A stretch of DNA of 64,000 nucleotides from Flavobacteriaceae bacterium (GCA_004762155.1 SIHP01000002.1:62001-126000); one strand, 5' to 3'. Positions 9,516-20,661 are shown, numbered from the stretch's first letter. Translations and numbers: made by a program. The notes: generated by a model from the letters alone, not told the origin.

Positions 9516-9523
9516 CAAAGGTA
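9516..9523 (-). promoter_or_regulatory. Promoter -7 element of tatA
   Basis: On the minus strand this reads TACCTTTG, an exact TAnnTTTG box. It lies only about eight bases before the start codon at 9508, implying a leader of a few bases or none. Confidence 0.6.
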
Positions 9524-9549
9524 CATAATTTGGGGAATAGTTTTATAAA

Positions 9550-9583
9550 AAAAACAAAAAGCCAAACTATTTAAGTTTGGCCT
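9550..9583 (-). terminator. Terminator of the atpD-atpC operon
   Basis: Arms GCCAAAC at 9561-9567 and GTTTGGC at 9575-9581, followed on the minus strand by a T-rich run. It separates atpC from tatA, which has its own promoter. Confidence 0.8.
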
Positions 9584-9607
9584 TTATTATATAAATTAAT
9601 AAAACAA

Positions 9608-9889
9608 TTAATCTGCTAAGACAATCACTTTATTATCTTTCATTTCTATAACTCCTGACTTGATTACAAAAGCTAATCTACCGTCTTCAGTACTAGTAAA
9701 CTTATCTTCAAACTTCTCATCTATTGATACATTTGACGTTTGAATTTTTATCGTTCCTGCAACTAATAAAGACACTATTGGAGCATGATTATTCAACATT
9801 TGAAATTCACCATTAACACCTGGTAATGCAACAGAAGTTACTTCTGATGAAAATAAAATTGCTTCTGGACTTACTATTTCTAAAAACAT
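9608..9889 (-). CDS. atpC: F1 ATP synthase epsilon subunit (short form)
   Basis: A 93-residue protein consisting of the N-terminal beta-sandwich only: MFLEIVSPEAILFSSEVTSVALPGVNGEFQMLNNHAPIV is spread over the first 40 residues in the usual order. The C-terminal helical hairpin that inhibits ATP hydrolysis in other bacteria (total about 135 residues) is absent, as is common in Bacteroidota. It forms part of the central stalk of F1. It follows atpD after 64 bases in the same direction and ends at the terminator at 9550-9583. Confidence 0.92.
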   Translation of the reverse strand: MFLEIVSPEAILFSSEVTSVALPGVNGEFQMLNNHAPIVSLLVAGTIKIQTSNVSIDEKFEDKFTSTEDGRLAFVIKSGVIEMKDNKVIVLAD

Positions 9890-9953
9890 AGTTTCTTAAT
9901 TTTTAGTTTTGGTTTATCATTTAATTTATTAAATCGATAAATTTAAACTTATT

Positions 9954-11477
<1,524 letters not shown>

Positions 11478-11525
11478 TTAAGTTATTTAATTTATAGAGT
11501 GATATTTATCTCTCTTTTCAGAGCG

Positions 11526-11533
11526 CAAAGGTA
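11526..11533 (-). promoter_or_regulatory. Promoter -7 element of atpD
   Basis: TACCTTTG on the minus strand, about 60 bases before the atpD start at 11465. No matching TTTG at the ideal 19-base distance was seen. Confidence 0.5.
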
Positions 11534-11580
11534 ATTTTTTTAAACCAAAATAAAAAACCTTTCTAAGTATTTTTAAGCAA

Positions 11581-11610
11581 TAAAAAAGCCTCGCAAAATG
11601 CGAGGCTTTC
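11581..11610 (-). terminator. Terminator of the OmpA/TSP3 gene
   Basis: Ten-base arms at 11587-11596 and 11599-11608 (AAGCCTCGCA / TGCGAGGCTT) with a T run on the minus side, 27 bases after the stop codon of the gene at 11635-13026. Confidence 0.85.
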
Positions 11611-11634
11611 TATTATTTAAAGAATTAAATAAGA

Positions 11635-13026
11635 TTACTTTCTTAATTTAATCTCTACTCTTCTGTTTTGAGCTCTACCTGATCTTGTGCTGTTATCAGC
11701 GATTGGGTAGTCTTCTCCATATCCTACTGAAGATACTCTTGAAGCACTAATACCATGAGAAGTTAAATAATCTAACACCGCTTTAGATCTTCTTTCAGAT
11801 AACTTTAAGTTACTTGAAGCTTTACCAGCACTATCAGTATGACCTTCGATGTTAAAGTTAGCATCTTTGTACTCAGCCATAATTCCAGCAATTAAATCTA
11901 ATTTACCTTTAACTCCTGGTCTAAATGAAGTTCTTCCAGAATTAAAGTAAATAGCTCTTGCGAACTCGTCTAATCTCTTCTTAGCCTCCTCAGTGATTAC
12001 TGGCTTTGGCTCTGGACAACCTTGTCTTGAAGCAACACCAGCAATTTCTGGACACTTATCAACGTTATCTAAAACACCATCTTTATCTTTATCTCCCCAA
12101 GGACATCCGTTGTTATCCGCTGGACCCGCTTCTTTAGGACATTTATCTTTAGCATCAGTAATCCCATCACCATCAGTATCAGGACAACCATTCATTGCTT
12201 TAGTTCCTGCAACTGTAGGACAAGCATCATCTTTATCAGCAATTCCATCACCATCAGTATCAGGACATCCGTTTAATGTAGCTAAACCAGCTTCATTAGG
12301 ACAAGCATCATCAGAATCTTTAATTTTATCACCGTCTGCATCAGGACATCCGTTGAATTCTTTTAAACCAGCTTCTTCTGGACAAGCATCATCTTTATCA
12401 TATACTCCATCTCCATCAGTATCTTTTCCACCAAAACGGAAAACAATACCAAATGTATGTTGGAAATGATCTTGGATATTATCAGCAAATTCTTTTTTAC
12501 CTCCTGACTGGAAGTTTAAACCGATATTTTCATTGATCCAAGTATTAAAACCTAAACCTGCGTTTAAAGTTCCTTCCCCTCCTTCAACGAAGTCTCCATC
12601 AACCATTTTACCAAAATCAGTGTAACCACCACCTAAATAAACATAAGGATCAAACCAACCAGTTTCTCCAAACAAACCATTTAAGTCATACTTTACATTT
12701 AAATCAACAGCCCAGTACAATTCATCTACATCATCTGCAGAAGCAAATGTTTTAACTTTGTTTAAAGACCCAGCAAATTGCAAAGTAAATCCATCGTTTA
12801 AATATCTATCAACAGAAATTCTTGAAATTGAAGGCAATGTATTATCAGCCCATTCACTAGTTCCAATGTAATCTTTTGCGTAATCACCAAATTCTCCAGC
12901 AACTCTTACGTCGATTGTGTTGATCCCAAATCCTACAACCCAAGGATTGTTTTCATCTTGTGCGCTAACATTACTAAATGTTAATAACGCAAGCATAGCT
13001 AATGCAGCTAATCTTAAATGTTTCAT
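11635..13026 (-). CDS. OmpA-family outer-membrane protein with thrombospondin type 3 repeats
   Basis: A 463-residue protein. A signal peptide (about residues 1-22, ending SAQ) leads to an eight-stranded-barrel-like N-terminal domain of about 190 residues. Five calcium-binding TSP3 repeats of the DxDGDGxxDxxDxCP type follow, each ending in NGCP or similar. The C-terminal OmpA peptidoglycan-binding domain carries NIEGHTDSAGKASSNLKLSERR and NRRVEIKL. It should anchor the outer membrane to peptidoglycan. The ATG at 13026 is preferred over an upstream TTG. A good promoter (13066-13096) and a terminator flank it, so it is a single-gene unit and probably abundant. Confidence 0.93.
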   Translation of the reverse strand: MKHLRLAALAMLALLTFSNVSAQDENNPWVVGFGINTIDVRVAGEFGDYAKDYIGTSEWADNTLPSISRISVDRYLNDGFTLQFAGSLNKVKTFASADDVDELYWAVDLNVKYDLNGLFGETGWFDPYVYLGGGYTDFGKMVDGDFVEGGEGTLNAGLGFNTWINENIGLNFQSGGKKEFADNIQDHFQHTFGIVFRFGGKDTDGDGVYDKDDACPEEAGLKEFNGCPDADGDKIKDSDDACPNEAGLATLNGCPDTDGDGIADKDDACPTVAGTKAMNGCPDTDGDGITDAKDKCPKEAGPADNNGCPWGDKDKDGVLDNVDKCPEIAGVASRQGCPEPKPVITEEAKKRLDEFARAIYFNSGRTSFRPGVKGKLDLIAGIMAEYKDANFNIEGHTDSAGKASSNLKLSERRSKAVLDYLTSHGISASRVSSVGYGEDYPIADNSTRSGRAQNRRVEIKLRK

Positions 13027-13065
13027 TATCAAATTTTTAAATTAAAAGTTCTTTTATATACATCG

Positions 13066-13096
13066 CAAATGTAAGTTGTATAAACTTATTTACAAA
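13066..13096 (-). promoter_or_regulatory. Promoter of the OmpA/TSP3 gene
   Basis: On the minus strand TTTG (13093-13096) is followed after 19 bases by TACATTTG (13066-13073). This is the best full match to the Bacteroidota -33/-7 consensus in the window, and it gives a leader of about 35 bases. Confidence 0.7.
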
Positions 13097-13186
13097 AGCA
13101 AATCTACAAAAACTTATAAAAAAAACAAGTTTTTATGGCTCTTTTTCACTTGCAGCTAGAAATAACAAGTATATAAAAAGTTATTT

Positions 13187-16100
13187 TTAATCTATTACTT
13201 CCACCAATAGCTTGCTATTAGTGTAGACTAATATTTTTTTTTCGATTTCAAGCCCCATTGATTTAATAATACTTTCATAATTTGACAATTGTTGTTTATG
13301 CTTTTTATCTTGAATTCCAGTCTTATAATCTATAATTATTATTTTCTCATCCTTAAAAACCAATCTATCAGGTATGATTATTTGATTATCTAGGGAAACT
13401 ATCTCCCTCTCATTAAAAACTTCTACTTCATTTGAAAAACAATCACTTAACATTGGGTGGTCTACAATTTTATAAATTACTTCACTAATCTCTTCTTTTA
13501 CCTTACTAGTTAACTCTCCCTGATATTGTGCTAGATTAACAACATCATCTATATCGTCTCTTGTTTTTATCCTTGACATAATCTGATGAACAAAATTTCC
13601 ATATTCTATAGCTTTCCCTTGCTCTGTATCCCACAATTTTGAAGAGCTAGCTAACATAACTACATTATGATTTCGTAATGATGTAGATATAAAATTTTCT
13701 TGAATTGTAACCGAAGATGTTTCTTGCTTTTTTTCACTATCACGAACTTTATTACCAAATGAATATTCTAATTTACCATCTTCCCAAACTTGTTGGACTT
13801 TCAAGTAATTAATAAAAATTCCAGAATAATAACTTGTGTTTTCTCCAGTTCTTCCTATTTTCTTTTCTGTGATAACATATAATTGCTCAACAGCCCGTGT
13901 TAGTGCTACATATAATAAATTAAAATTATCTAACTCTAACTCTTCACGTTGTTCTTCATAAATCTGAAGTCCTTTTTTATTTATGTAACTTAAACTTTTC
14001 CCATAATCAATTAACAACTCATTAAAACCTTCAAAGTTTTCTGGCAACTCATTAAACCACGTTTTGGGCTGTATTTGATTATAAATATCTAAATCATAAG
14101 GAAAGATAACGACTGGAAACTCTAAACCTTTCGATTTATGTATAGTCATTACATTTACAGAATCTACACTTTCTGAAGAAACAATACTTAAAGACTTCTT
14201 TTTGTCATTCCAAAAATCTAAAAATTCTTGAATACTTGTTCCTTTTCGTTGACGATCTAAAACTACATCTAAAAAAAACTGTACATAAGCGTCAGAAGTT
14301 GTTATCAATTTAAAACTTCTAATAATTTCTTCTATTTTTTCATAAAAAGGGAGTTGATGAAAATTCTCTAAATCGAAATAAACTTCATATTCTTTTAATT
14401 TCTCAAAAATATCAGCCAATTTTATTTTAACTAACTGATTTAAAAAAGAGTGTTTTTTATCATTAAACCCTAAATGATTAAATAAAAAATAGAGTGTTTC
14501 AAAACGGGTCTCTTCATCGTTTGGATGCTGAATCATTTGCAACAGACTTATAATGAAGTTTACTTTTGGACTGTTTTTTAATAATAATGTTTCAGAAGAA
14601 ACAATATTAATTCCATTTTCTGATAAATAATTTGCTATCGCAACACCATCTTTCTTTTTACGAACTAGCACACAAATTTCACTCAACAAAAACTCTTTTC
14701 GTAACTCTTGAATCTTCTCTAATACCTTTTTTGGATATTTTACAACTTCTTCCTCTTTTTCGTCTTCTTTATCCAAAAAAGACAACGATACATACCCTCC
14801 TTTTTTTGAATTCTCTAATTGCTTGTTTCCTTCTAAAAAAAGTTTTTTATAGCTAGCGTTCTGTAAAAACTCTGAGGTGTGTTGGAAAAACTGATTATTA
14901 AAATTAATAACCTCAGAATAGCTTCGGAAATTAGTTGTTAAATCTTTTATTTCTTTGGGAATATAAAATGGATTTTCAGCATTTTCTTCCTCTGAACCTA
15001 AATTAATAAATTGTTCTGCTTTTCCTCCTCTCCAACGATAAATAGCTTGTTTTCCATCTCCTACCAACAATAAATTACTGTTTTCTTGTGCTAACGCATT
15101 ATCTATTAACGGAACTAAATTCTGCCACTGTAACACAGAAGTATCTTGCATTTCGTCAATAAAATAATGCATAAATTTCTGACCAATACGCTCATAAATA
15201 AAAGGCGCTGGCTGATCTTTTATATTATCTGATATTAATTGATTAAACTCAGCATTTAATCGAATATTATTATCTTCTTTTATTGTATTTAATTCCGAAT
15301 TTATTTTATTTAAAACTGCTAATGGAATGATACTTTTTAACGCCAAGCTATTTAACACATATAAAGGATGTGTTTTTTCAAACAACATTTTCGATTCTAA
15401 ATACAATGTTTTTAATGCATCGTAAATTCCATCTATAGCTACTTTTACATCAGCATTTGCTTTTGCTGCATATAGTTTTTTGTCTTCATTAAAATTTTTA
15501 TCAATCCTTCCTTCAAACTTTAAGTCATCAACTTTTAAATCTTTAAATTTTAATAACTTCTGAAAGTGTTTTGGGCATTCTCCCGAATAGGAAAAATCAC
15601 CGATTGAAATCTGATTGTTTTCTATTATAGCTAATGCTTTCTCACCAACTTTTTTAAAACTTTGTTCTATTTTACTATTGCTTTTTTGCAATTTCTCTTT
15701 GAGTTTAAAAAAATCATCAATTGTTTTTTCACTTAAGGTTCTAAAATGTTGTACATCATCTTCATTTAATAAAATCCTTGAAAAATCATTTAATTCACGA
15801 GAAATATCCCATGATTTATCATTATCTATTTTAGTCAACGAAAAGTCAATTAGTAGTTTCGTTAACTCTTTATCCGTTCCTATTTTGGATATAAGTAAAT
15901 CAACAGCTTCACTTAATAAAGAAACCGCATCCATTTCTACTTCAAAATTTAAAGTTAGACCTAAATCATGCGCGAAATTTTTAATGATTTTATGCGTAAA
16001 ACTATCAATAGTTGTAATTGAAAAAGCTGAGTAATTATTTAAAATAGCTTCCAATATTTTTTTACTTCTTCCTTGAATTAAACTCGGGTCTAGCGAAGTT

Positions 16101-16342
16101 TCTACTAAAATCATTGGAGACATATCTGTTTCTTCTCCCTCTGAAAAAGCATGTAAATTTTTCATTACACGTTCTTTCATTTCACCTGCAGCTTTATTGG
16201 TAAAAGTAATTGCTAAAATTTTTTGGAAACGGAAAATATCAGTTGACTGTAAAAGAATCTTTAAATATTCTTTCACTAACGTAAATGTTTTCCCGCTACC
16301 TGCGGATGCATTATAAACCTGAAATTTAGATTGGTTTTGCAC
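13187..16342 (-). CDS. RecB/AddA-like UvrD helicase with C-terminal PD-(D/E)XK nuclease
   Basis: A 1051-residue superfamily 1 helicase starting at a GTG. Motif I is ASAGSGKT (residues 12-19), motif Ia FTNKAAGEMKERV, motif II FIDEMQDTS, motif III LLVGDGKQAIYRWRGG, motif V MTIHKSKGLEFPVVIF and motif VI LLYVALTRAVEQLYV. The C-terminus has the RecB nuclease signature IIIIDYKTG. It most likely processes double-strand breaks as an exonuclease subunit (AddA-like). The AddB-like partner is not adjacent: the upstream neighbour is a divergent nitrilase and the downstream one is the OmpA gene. Confidence 0.9.
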   Translation of the reverse strand: MQNQSKFQVYNASAGSGKTFTLVKEYLKILLQSTDIFRFQKILAITFTNKAAGEMKERVMKNLHAFSEGEETDMSPMILVETSLDPSLIQGRSKKILEAILNNYSAFSITTIDSFTHKIIKNFAHDLGLTLNFEVEMDAVSLLSEAVDLLISKIGTDKELTKLLIDFSLTKIDNDKSWDISRELNDFSRILLNEDDVQHFRTLSEKTIDDFFKLKEKLQKSNSKIEQSFKKVGEKALAIIENNQISIGDFSYSGECPKHFQKLLKFKDLKVDDLKFEGRIDKNFNEDKKLYAAKANADVKVAIDGIYDALKTLYLESKMLFEKTHPLYVLNSLALKSIIPLAVLNKINSELNTIKEDNNIRLNAEFNQLISDNIKDQPAPFIYERIGQKFMHYFIDEMQDTSVLQWQNLVPLIDNALAQENSNLLLVGDGKQAIYRWRGGKAEQFINLGSEEENAENPFYIPKEIKDLTTNFRSYSEVINFNNQFFQHTSEFLQNASYKKLFLEGNKQLENSKKGGYVSLSFLDKEDEKEEEVVKYPKKVLEKIQELRKEFLLSEICVLVRKKKDGVAIANYLSENGINIVSSETLLLKNSPKVNFIISLLQMIQHPNDEETRFETLYFLFNHLGFNDKKHSFLNQLVKIKLADIFEKLKEYEVYFDLENFHQLPFYEKIEEIIRSFKLITTSDAYVQFFLDVVLDRQRKGTSIQEFLDFWNDKKKSLSIVSSESVDSVNVMTIHKSKGLEFPVVIFPYDLDIYNQIQPKTWFNELPENFEGFNELLIDYGKSLSYINKKGLQIYEEQREELELDNFNLLYVALTRAVEQLYVITEKKIGRTGENTSYYSGIFINYLKVQQVWEDGKLEYSFGNKVRDSEKKQETSSVTIQENFISTSLRNHNVVMLASSSKLWDTEQGKAIEYGNFVHQIMSRIKTRDDIDDVVNLAQYQGELTSKVKEEISEVIYKIVDHPMLSDCFSNEVEVFNEREIVSLDNQIIIPDRLVFKDEKIIIIDYKTGIQDKKHKQQLSNYESIIKSMGLEIEKKILVYTNSKLLVEVID

Positions 16343-16555
16343 TTAATTTTTTTATGCAAAGTAATCCTTTTTAAACAAAAAACTAAAGTTCATTTCTTTA
16401 AAGTTATTAGACCATCTTTGGGATAATATAACTCAAAAATTAAAACCATAGAGTATCAGGTGTTTTTAACACTTCTAAATAAATTAACAAACACTGTTTA
16501 TTCATTTTATATATCTTCGTTAAGTTAAAGAGATAACTAATAAAAACAATTTAAG

Positions 16556-17518
16556 ATGGAAAACCTTTTAAAAATAGGAATGGCTCAAATTTCTCCAGTT
16601 TGGCTAAACAAAGAACTCACTATTGAAAAAACAAAATCTTACATTATAAAAGCAGCCAAAGAAAATTGTGAGTTAGTTGTTTTTGGCGAAAGCTTTTTAC
16701 CTGGTTATCCTTTTTGGTTATCTATTACTAATAGTTCAGAGTTTGAATCTCAAGTACAAAAAGAAATTCATGCGCATTACATTAAAAATGCTATTCAAAT
16801 TGAAGCTGGCGAACTAGATGAAATCTGTGCTTTAGCAAAAACACATAGAATTTCTGTTTACTTAGGTATTATAGAAAGAGCTAAAAATCGTGGAGGACAT
16901 AGTTTATACTGTTCCTTAGTTTACATTAATGCAAACGGAGACATAAAATCTGTTCACAGAAAACTACAACCTACTTATGAAGAACGTTTAAGTTGGTCTC
17001 CTGGTGATGGTAATGGTTTAGAAGTTCATTCTTTAAAACAATTTACGGTTGGGGGTTTAAATTGTTGGGAGAATTGGATGCCTTTACCTAGAACTGCTTT
17101 GTACGCACAAGGTGAAAACCTACATATTGCGGTATGGCCTGGAGCTGAAAGAAACACTATTGATATTACTAAATTTATAGCAAAAGAAGCAAGATCTTTT
17201 GTGGTTTCCGTAAGTGGTTATATGACTATTGATGATTTTCCTAAAGACACTCCTAATTATGAAGAGATTATTAAAAATGCTCCTCAAGTATTAGCAAATG
17301 GAGGTTCTTGTATTTCTGATCCTGATGGTGAATGGATTGTTCCTCCCGTTACAGGTAAAGAAGATTTAATTACAGCAACTATTGATTTTCAAAAAATTTT
17401 AGAAAGTCGTCATAATTTCGATTCTTCTGGTCATTACTCTAGACCCGACGTAACAAAACTTACCCTTAACAAAGAACGACAATCAGTTATTAACATAATA
17501 AATGATACCTCTCAATAA
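16556..17518 (+). CDS. Nitrilase-type carbon-nitrogen hydrolase
   Basis: A 320-residue member of the nitrilase superfamily with the catalytic triad Glu45 (VVFGESFLPGYPFW), Lys136 (HRKLQPTYEERLSW) and Cys170 (GGLNCWENWMPL). The CWEN-MPL-RTALYA environment is that of branch 1 true nitrilases, which turn nitriles into carboxylic acids and ammonia; the natural substrate is unknown. It is a single gene. Its upstream region holds TATCTTCG, one mismatch from the -7 consensus. Its 3' end meets the convergent metal permease gene 8 bases away. Confidence 0.88.
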   Translation: MENLLKIGMAQISPVWLNKELTIEKTKSYIIKAAKENCELVVFGESFLPGYPFWLSITNSSEFESQVQKEIHAHYIKNAIQIEAGELDEICALAKTHRISVYLGIIERAKNRGGHSLYCSLVYINANGDIKSVHRKLQPTYEERLSWSPGDGNGLEVHSLKQFTVGGLNCWENWMPLPRTALYAQGENLHIAVWPGAERNTIDITKFIAKEARSFVVSVSGYMTIDDFPKDTPNYEEIIKNAPQVLANGGSCISDPDGEWIVPPVTGKEDLITATIDFQKILESRHNFDSSGHYSRPDVTKLTLNKERQSVINIINDTSQ

Positions 17519-17526
17519 AAACATTA

Positions 17527-18687
17527 CTATCCTCTAAATAAAAAGAAATCTTCTTTTATAGATTCTATTTTAGAATCGTCATTAGTTATGATATAATCGA
17601 TGGCTTTATCTGTAAAGTTTTTACCTTTTTCAGTTAAAGAAATAATACTATCATCAATAGTTATCATATTATTTTTCAACGCTAAATCCACTACTGATTT
17701 TGATTGTACTCGTCGCCAATTGATATGTTCATGTAAGTGATTTATATGACGTTCGTTTACTTCTTTATGATTATTTAAATGCAATAAAAAAGTTAATAAA
17801 GACACTTCTACTTGTTGTTGTTTGTTTCTATATAGAACAGAAATCAATCCTCTTTTTGGTGCAAACAGATACACAAATAGAAAGATAATTCCTAAAACTG
17901 TTGTCATTGATCCAGAAATTGAAGCGTCTAACCAATGTGCAAACCAATACCCTGCAATTGCTGCAAAAACCCCAAAAAACACCGATAAAACAAGCATCCT
18001 CTTTAAATTATCAGTCAATAAATAAGCAGTAGCAGCTGGTGCAATCATTAAAGCAACTACTAAAATTGCTCCAACAGCATCAAAAGCACCAACGATAGTT
18101 ACCGATGCAACACTCATTAAACCATAATGAATAATTACCGGTGAAAAACCTAAAGCTGTTGCCAAACCAACATCAAACGTACTAATTTTTAATTCTTTAA
18201 AAAAAGCAATTAATAAAGTAATGCTTATTAACAAAATAGTTCCGATAATCCATAAAGATTTTGGTCCTAAATCGAATCCGTTTATTAAAAAACGATCAAA
18301 AGGTGCAAAAGCTAATTCACCTAATAAAACTACATCCGTATCTAAATGAACATCATTGGCATTTTTTGCAATAAGAATAACACCAATACTAAATAGCGCT
18401 GGAAAAACTAATCCAATTGCTGTATCTTCTTTTACCAATCTTGTCTTTTGGATAAACTCGACTAAAACAACAGTTACAACACCAGAGATCGCAGCCATAA
18501 CAATTAATAATGGCGAACCTAAATCATGAGTAATAAAAAAACCCAATACCAAACCTGGTAAAATAGAATGACTAATTGCATCGCTAATTAATGCCATCTT
18601 TCTCAACACCAAAAATGTACCTGGAATTGCACAGGCAATTGCTACCAAACTAGCAATCAATTGTATTTCTATTTGAGCACTACTCAT
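17527..18687 (-). CDS. Metal ABC transporter permease with winged-helix-like C-terminal tail
   Basis: A 386-residue ABC-3 family permease (ZnuB/TroC/MntB type) with about eight membrane helices in residues 1-280, including LRKMALISDAISHSILPGL, the coupling region typical of the family. Beyond the membrane part a soluble tail of about 90 residues ends in LTEKGKNFTDKAIDY and resembles a DtxR-type winged helix. I start it at the ATG at 18687, eight bases inside the end of the preceding permease gene, which indicates translational coupling. It is the last gene of the metal-uptake operon. Confidence 0.88.
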   Translation of the reverse strand: MSSAQIEIQLIASLVAIACAIPGTFLVLRKMALISDAISHSILPGLVLGFFITHDLGSPLLIVMAAISGVVTVVLVEFIQKTRLVKEDTAIGLVFPALFSIGVILIAKNANDVHLDTDVVLLGELAFAPFDRFLINGFDLGPKSLWIIGTILLISITLLIAFFKELKISTFDVGLATALGFSPVIIHYGLMSVASVTIVGAFDAVGAILVVALMIAPAATAYLLTDNLKRMLVLSVFFGVFAAIAGYWFAHWLDASISGSMTTVLGIIFLFVYLFAPKRGLISVLYRNKQQQVEVSLLTFLLHLNNHKEVNERHINHLHEHINWRRVQSKSVVDLALKNNMITIDDSIISLTEKGKNFTDKAIDYIITNDDSKIESIKEDFFLFRG

Positions 18688-19762
18688 CTTCGTTAGTTTG
18701 TTGGTTATATAAATTTGCTGCAAAATGATATCCTTTTGGAGTCATAGACCACATTTGTCCTTTTACACTTATATACTCTTTAGCTTCTAACTTCCCTAAA
18801 GTTTTTCTGGTAAACCCATGGAAATTATTTAAAATTTTCACTGCATGCGGATGTGAAATATTTTCATGATCCTGTGCTATTTCAAACATAAATGCCAATG
18901 TTTTATGCAATTCTAAATCTTTTCTATTTTGAATAAATCGAATTTGACGAAATAACAATCCTCTTGAAGGAGAAAATATGAAGGAGAAAATAACAAAAAC
19001 TGCAGCAACCAAAACAATTACAGGCCCAGTTGATAAATTATTTTGACTAGCGCTAATTGCGGTTCCTAAAACTCCTGATGTTGCTCCGAATATTGCTGCT
19101 AACACTACCATAACTCCCAAACTATTTGTCCATTGCCTCGCAGCTGCTGCTGGTGCCAATAACATAGCACTCATTAATACAACTCCAACTGTTTGTAAAC
19201 CCAAAACAATTGCCAATACTATAAATGAGGTAATTAAAATATCAATAAATTTTGTATTAAAACCTAGAGTTTTTGCATAGTCTGCATCAAATAACAAGAT
19301 TTTAAATTCTTTCCAAAACAATAACAAAACACATAAACAAACAAACGTTACAGATGCCATAAACCAAACATCTCTTGACAATAAGGTTGCTGCTTGTCCG
19401 AATAAAAACTTGTCTAATCCAGATTGATTTGCATTTGGTTGTTTTTGAATATAAGTCAATAATAGCATTCCAAACCCGAAGAAAATAGATAATATTAATC
19501 CTAATGCAGTATCTGACTTTAAATGTGTTCTTTTAGTAATTCCACGAATCCAAAAAGCACCTAACAAACCACTTATTAATGCGCCAATTAATAATACATT
19601 AGTCTCTTTTGTTCCAGTTATTAAAAAAGCAATAGCAATCCCTGGCAAAGCTGCGTGAGAAATTGCGTCTCCTAACAAACTTTGTTTTCTTAAAACAGCA
19701 AAACTACCTAGCATACCACAAATTGAACCCAATATTGCAGTACCTAACGTAATCGTTCGCAA
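18680..19762 (-). CDS. Metal ABC transporter permease with winged-helix-like tail; start codon uncertain
   Basis: At least 360 residues of an ABC-3 family permease: RKQSLLGDAISHAALPGIA is the coupling loop, and about eight membrane helices follow. The last 80 residues are soluble and end in a wing-like MTPKGYHFAANLY. The start given is a TTG at 19762. The frame stays open to 19846, and the translated extension (around NKIDFTEYIHLVFTDYTL) reads like the normal N-terminus of the family, yet it contains no ATG, GTG or TTG. The true start may be a rare codon (ATA at 19814-19816 or CTG at 19838-19840). It pairs with the permease at 17527-18687. Confidence 0.85.
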   Translation of the reverse strand: MRTITLGTAILGSICGMLGSFAVLRKQSLLGDAISHAALPGIAIAFLITGTKETNVLLIGALISGLLGAFWIRGITKRTHLKSDTALGLILSIFFGFGMLLLTYIQKQPNANQSGLDKFLFGQAATLLSRDVWFMASVTFVCLCVLLLFWKEFKILLFDADYAKTLGFNTKFIDILITSFIVLAIVLGLQTVGVVLMSAMLLAPAAAARQWTNSLGVMVVLAAIFGATSGVLGTAISASQNNLSTGPVIVLVAAVFVIFSFIFSPSRGLLFRQIRFIQNRKDLELHKTLAFMFEIAQDHENISHPHAVKILNNFHGFTRKTLGKLEAKEYISVKGQMWSMTPKGYHFAANLYNQQTNEDE

Positions 19763-19920
19763 GGTATAATCTGTAAAAACTAGATGTATGTATTCTGTAA
19801 AGTCGATTTTATTTATTTTTTTGGCTTCAACTGTGCTCAGCCATCGTTATTATTTAAAGGAAACCCTTAACCTTTGATACTTTTTTTATTTTATACTTTT
19901 ACGTCTTGAAACTCAAAAAA

Positions 19921-20661
19921 CTATTGCTGAATACTTACTTTATAATTAATTCCGTAAGTTTTGGTTAAATTATCATCATTAAAAATTTCTTTTACAGGAC
20001 CTGTAGCTATTTTTTTTACATTTAAAAACGTAACCCAATCGAAATATTCTGGAACCGTTTGTAAATCATGATGCACAACTACTACTGTTTTTCCTGCTTT
20101 TCGTAACTCTTTTAAAATATTAATAATTGCAATTTCTGTAGTCGCATCTACACCTTGAAAAGGTTCATCCATAAAATAAATAGCTGCATCTTGTGCCAAA
20201 GCTCTTGCTAAAAAAACACGTTGTTGTTGTCCACCAGAAAGCTGACTTATTTGTCGGTCTTTAAAAGCAAGCATTCCTACTTTTTCTAGAGATTCTAACG
20301 CCGTTTTACGTTCTTTTTTTCCAGGCCTTTTTATCCAACCTAAACTCCCATAAGTTCCCATCATTACTACATCTAAAGCAGTTGTAGGAAAATCCCAATC
20401 TACACTTCCTTTTTGCGGAACATAACCTACTAATTTTCGTTGTTTATCATATGGTTTTCCATAAATAGCAACACTTCCAGCAATCGGGTCTATAATTCCT
20501 AAAATAGATTTTATTAATGTTGATTTTCCTGCACCATTTGGGCCAACAATTGCCATTAAGACGCCTTCAGGAATTGCTAAATCTATATCCCACAATACTG
20601 GCTTATAGTTATATGCAACCGTTAAATCATCTACAGCAATGGCTATTTTTTGTGGTTTCAT
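19921..20661 (-). CDS. Metal ABC transporter ATP-binding protein
   Basis: A 246-residue ABC ATPase. Walker A is GPNGAGKST, the signature is [15 protein letters not shown], Walker B is IYFMDEPF, and the switch His is in VVVVHHDL. It powers the two permeases downstream for Mn, Zn or Fe uptake (TroB/ZnuC/MntA family). The start ATG lies 5 bases after the stop of the substrate-binding lipoprotein. A gap of about 100-160 bases separates it from the next permease. Confidence 0.93.
   Translation of the reverse strand: MKPQKIAIAVDDLTVAYNYKPVLWDIDLAIPEGVLMAIVGPNGAGKSTLIKSILGIIDPIAGSVAIYGKPYDKQRKLVGYVPQKGSVDWDFPTTALDVVMMGTYGSLGWIKRPGKKERKTALESLEKVGMLAFKDRQISQLSGGQQQRVFLARALAQDAAIYFMDEPFQGVDATTEIAIINILKELRKAGKTVVVVHHDLQTVPEYFDWVTFLNVKKIATGPVKEIFNDDNLTKTYGINYKVSIQQ

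Noticed and set aside
12000..12430. Short regular DNA repeats that could look like a CRISPR array
   Set aside because: The repeats encode the protein's calcium-binding units in frame, vary in sequence and have no unique spacers. No CRISPR array or cas gene is seen in the window.
11993..12469. Open frame of about 158 codons on the plus strand opposite the TSP3 repeats
   Set aside because: It is a by-product of the periodic Asp/Gly/Cys/Pro codons of the OmpA/TSP3 gene read in the other direction; Ser/Pro-rich with no domain.
14632..16034. Opposite-strand open frames inside the RecB-like gene
   Set aside because: They lack domain features and lie wholly within a well-supported gene with all helicase motifs.
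13187..16342. Second Gabija-like or other defense helicase
   Set aside because: Its RecB-type nuclease domain, size and lone position fit a housekeeping AddA/RecB-like repair enzyme; no defense partner is adjacent.
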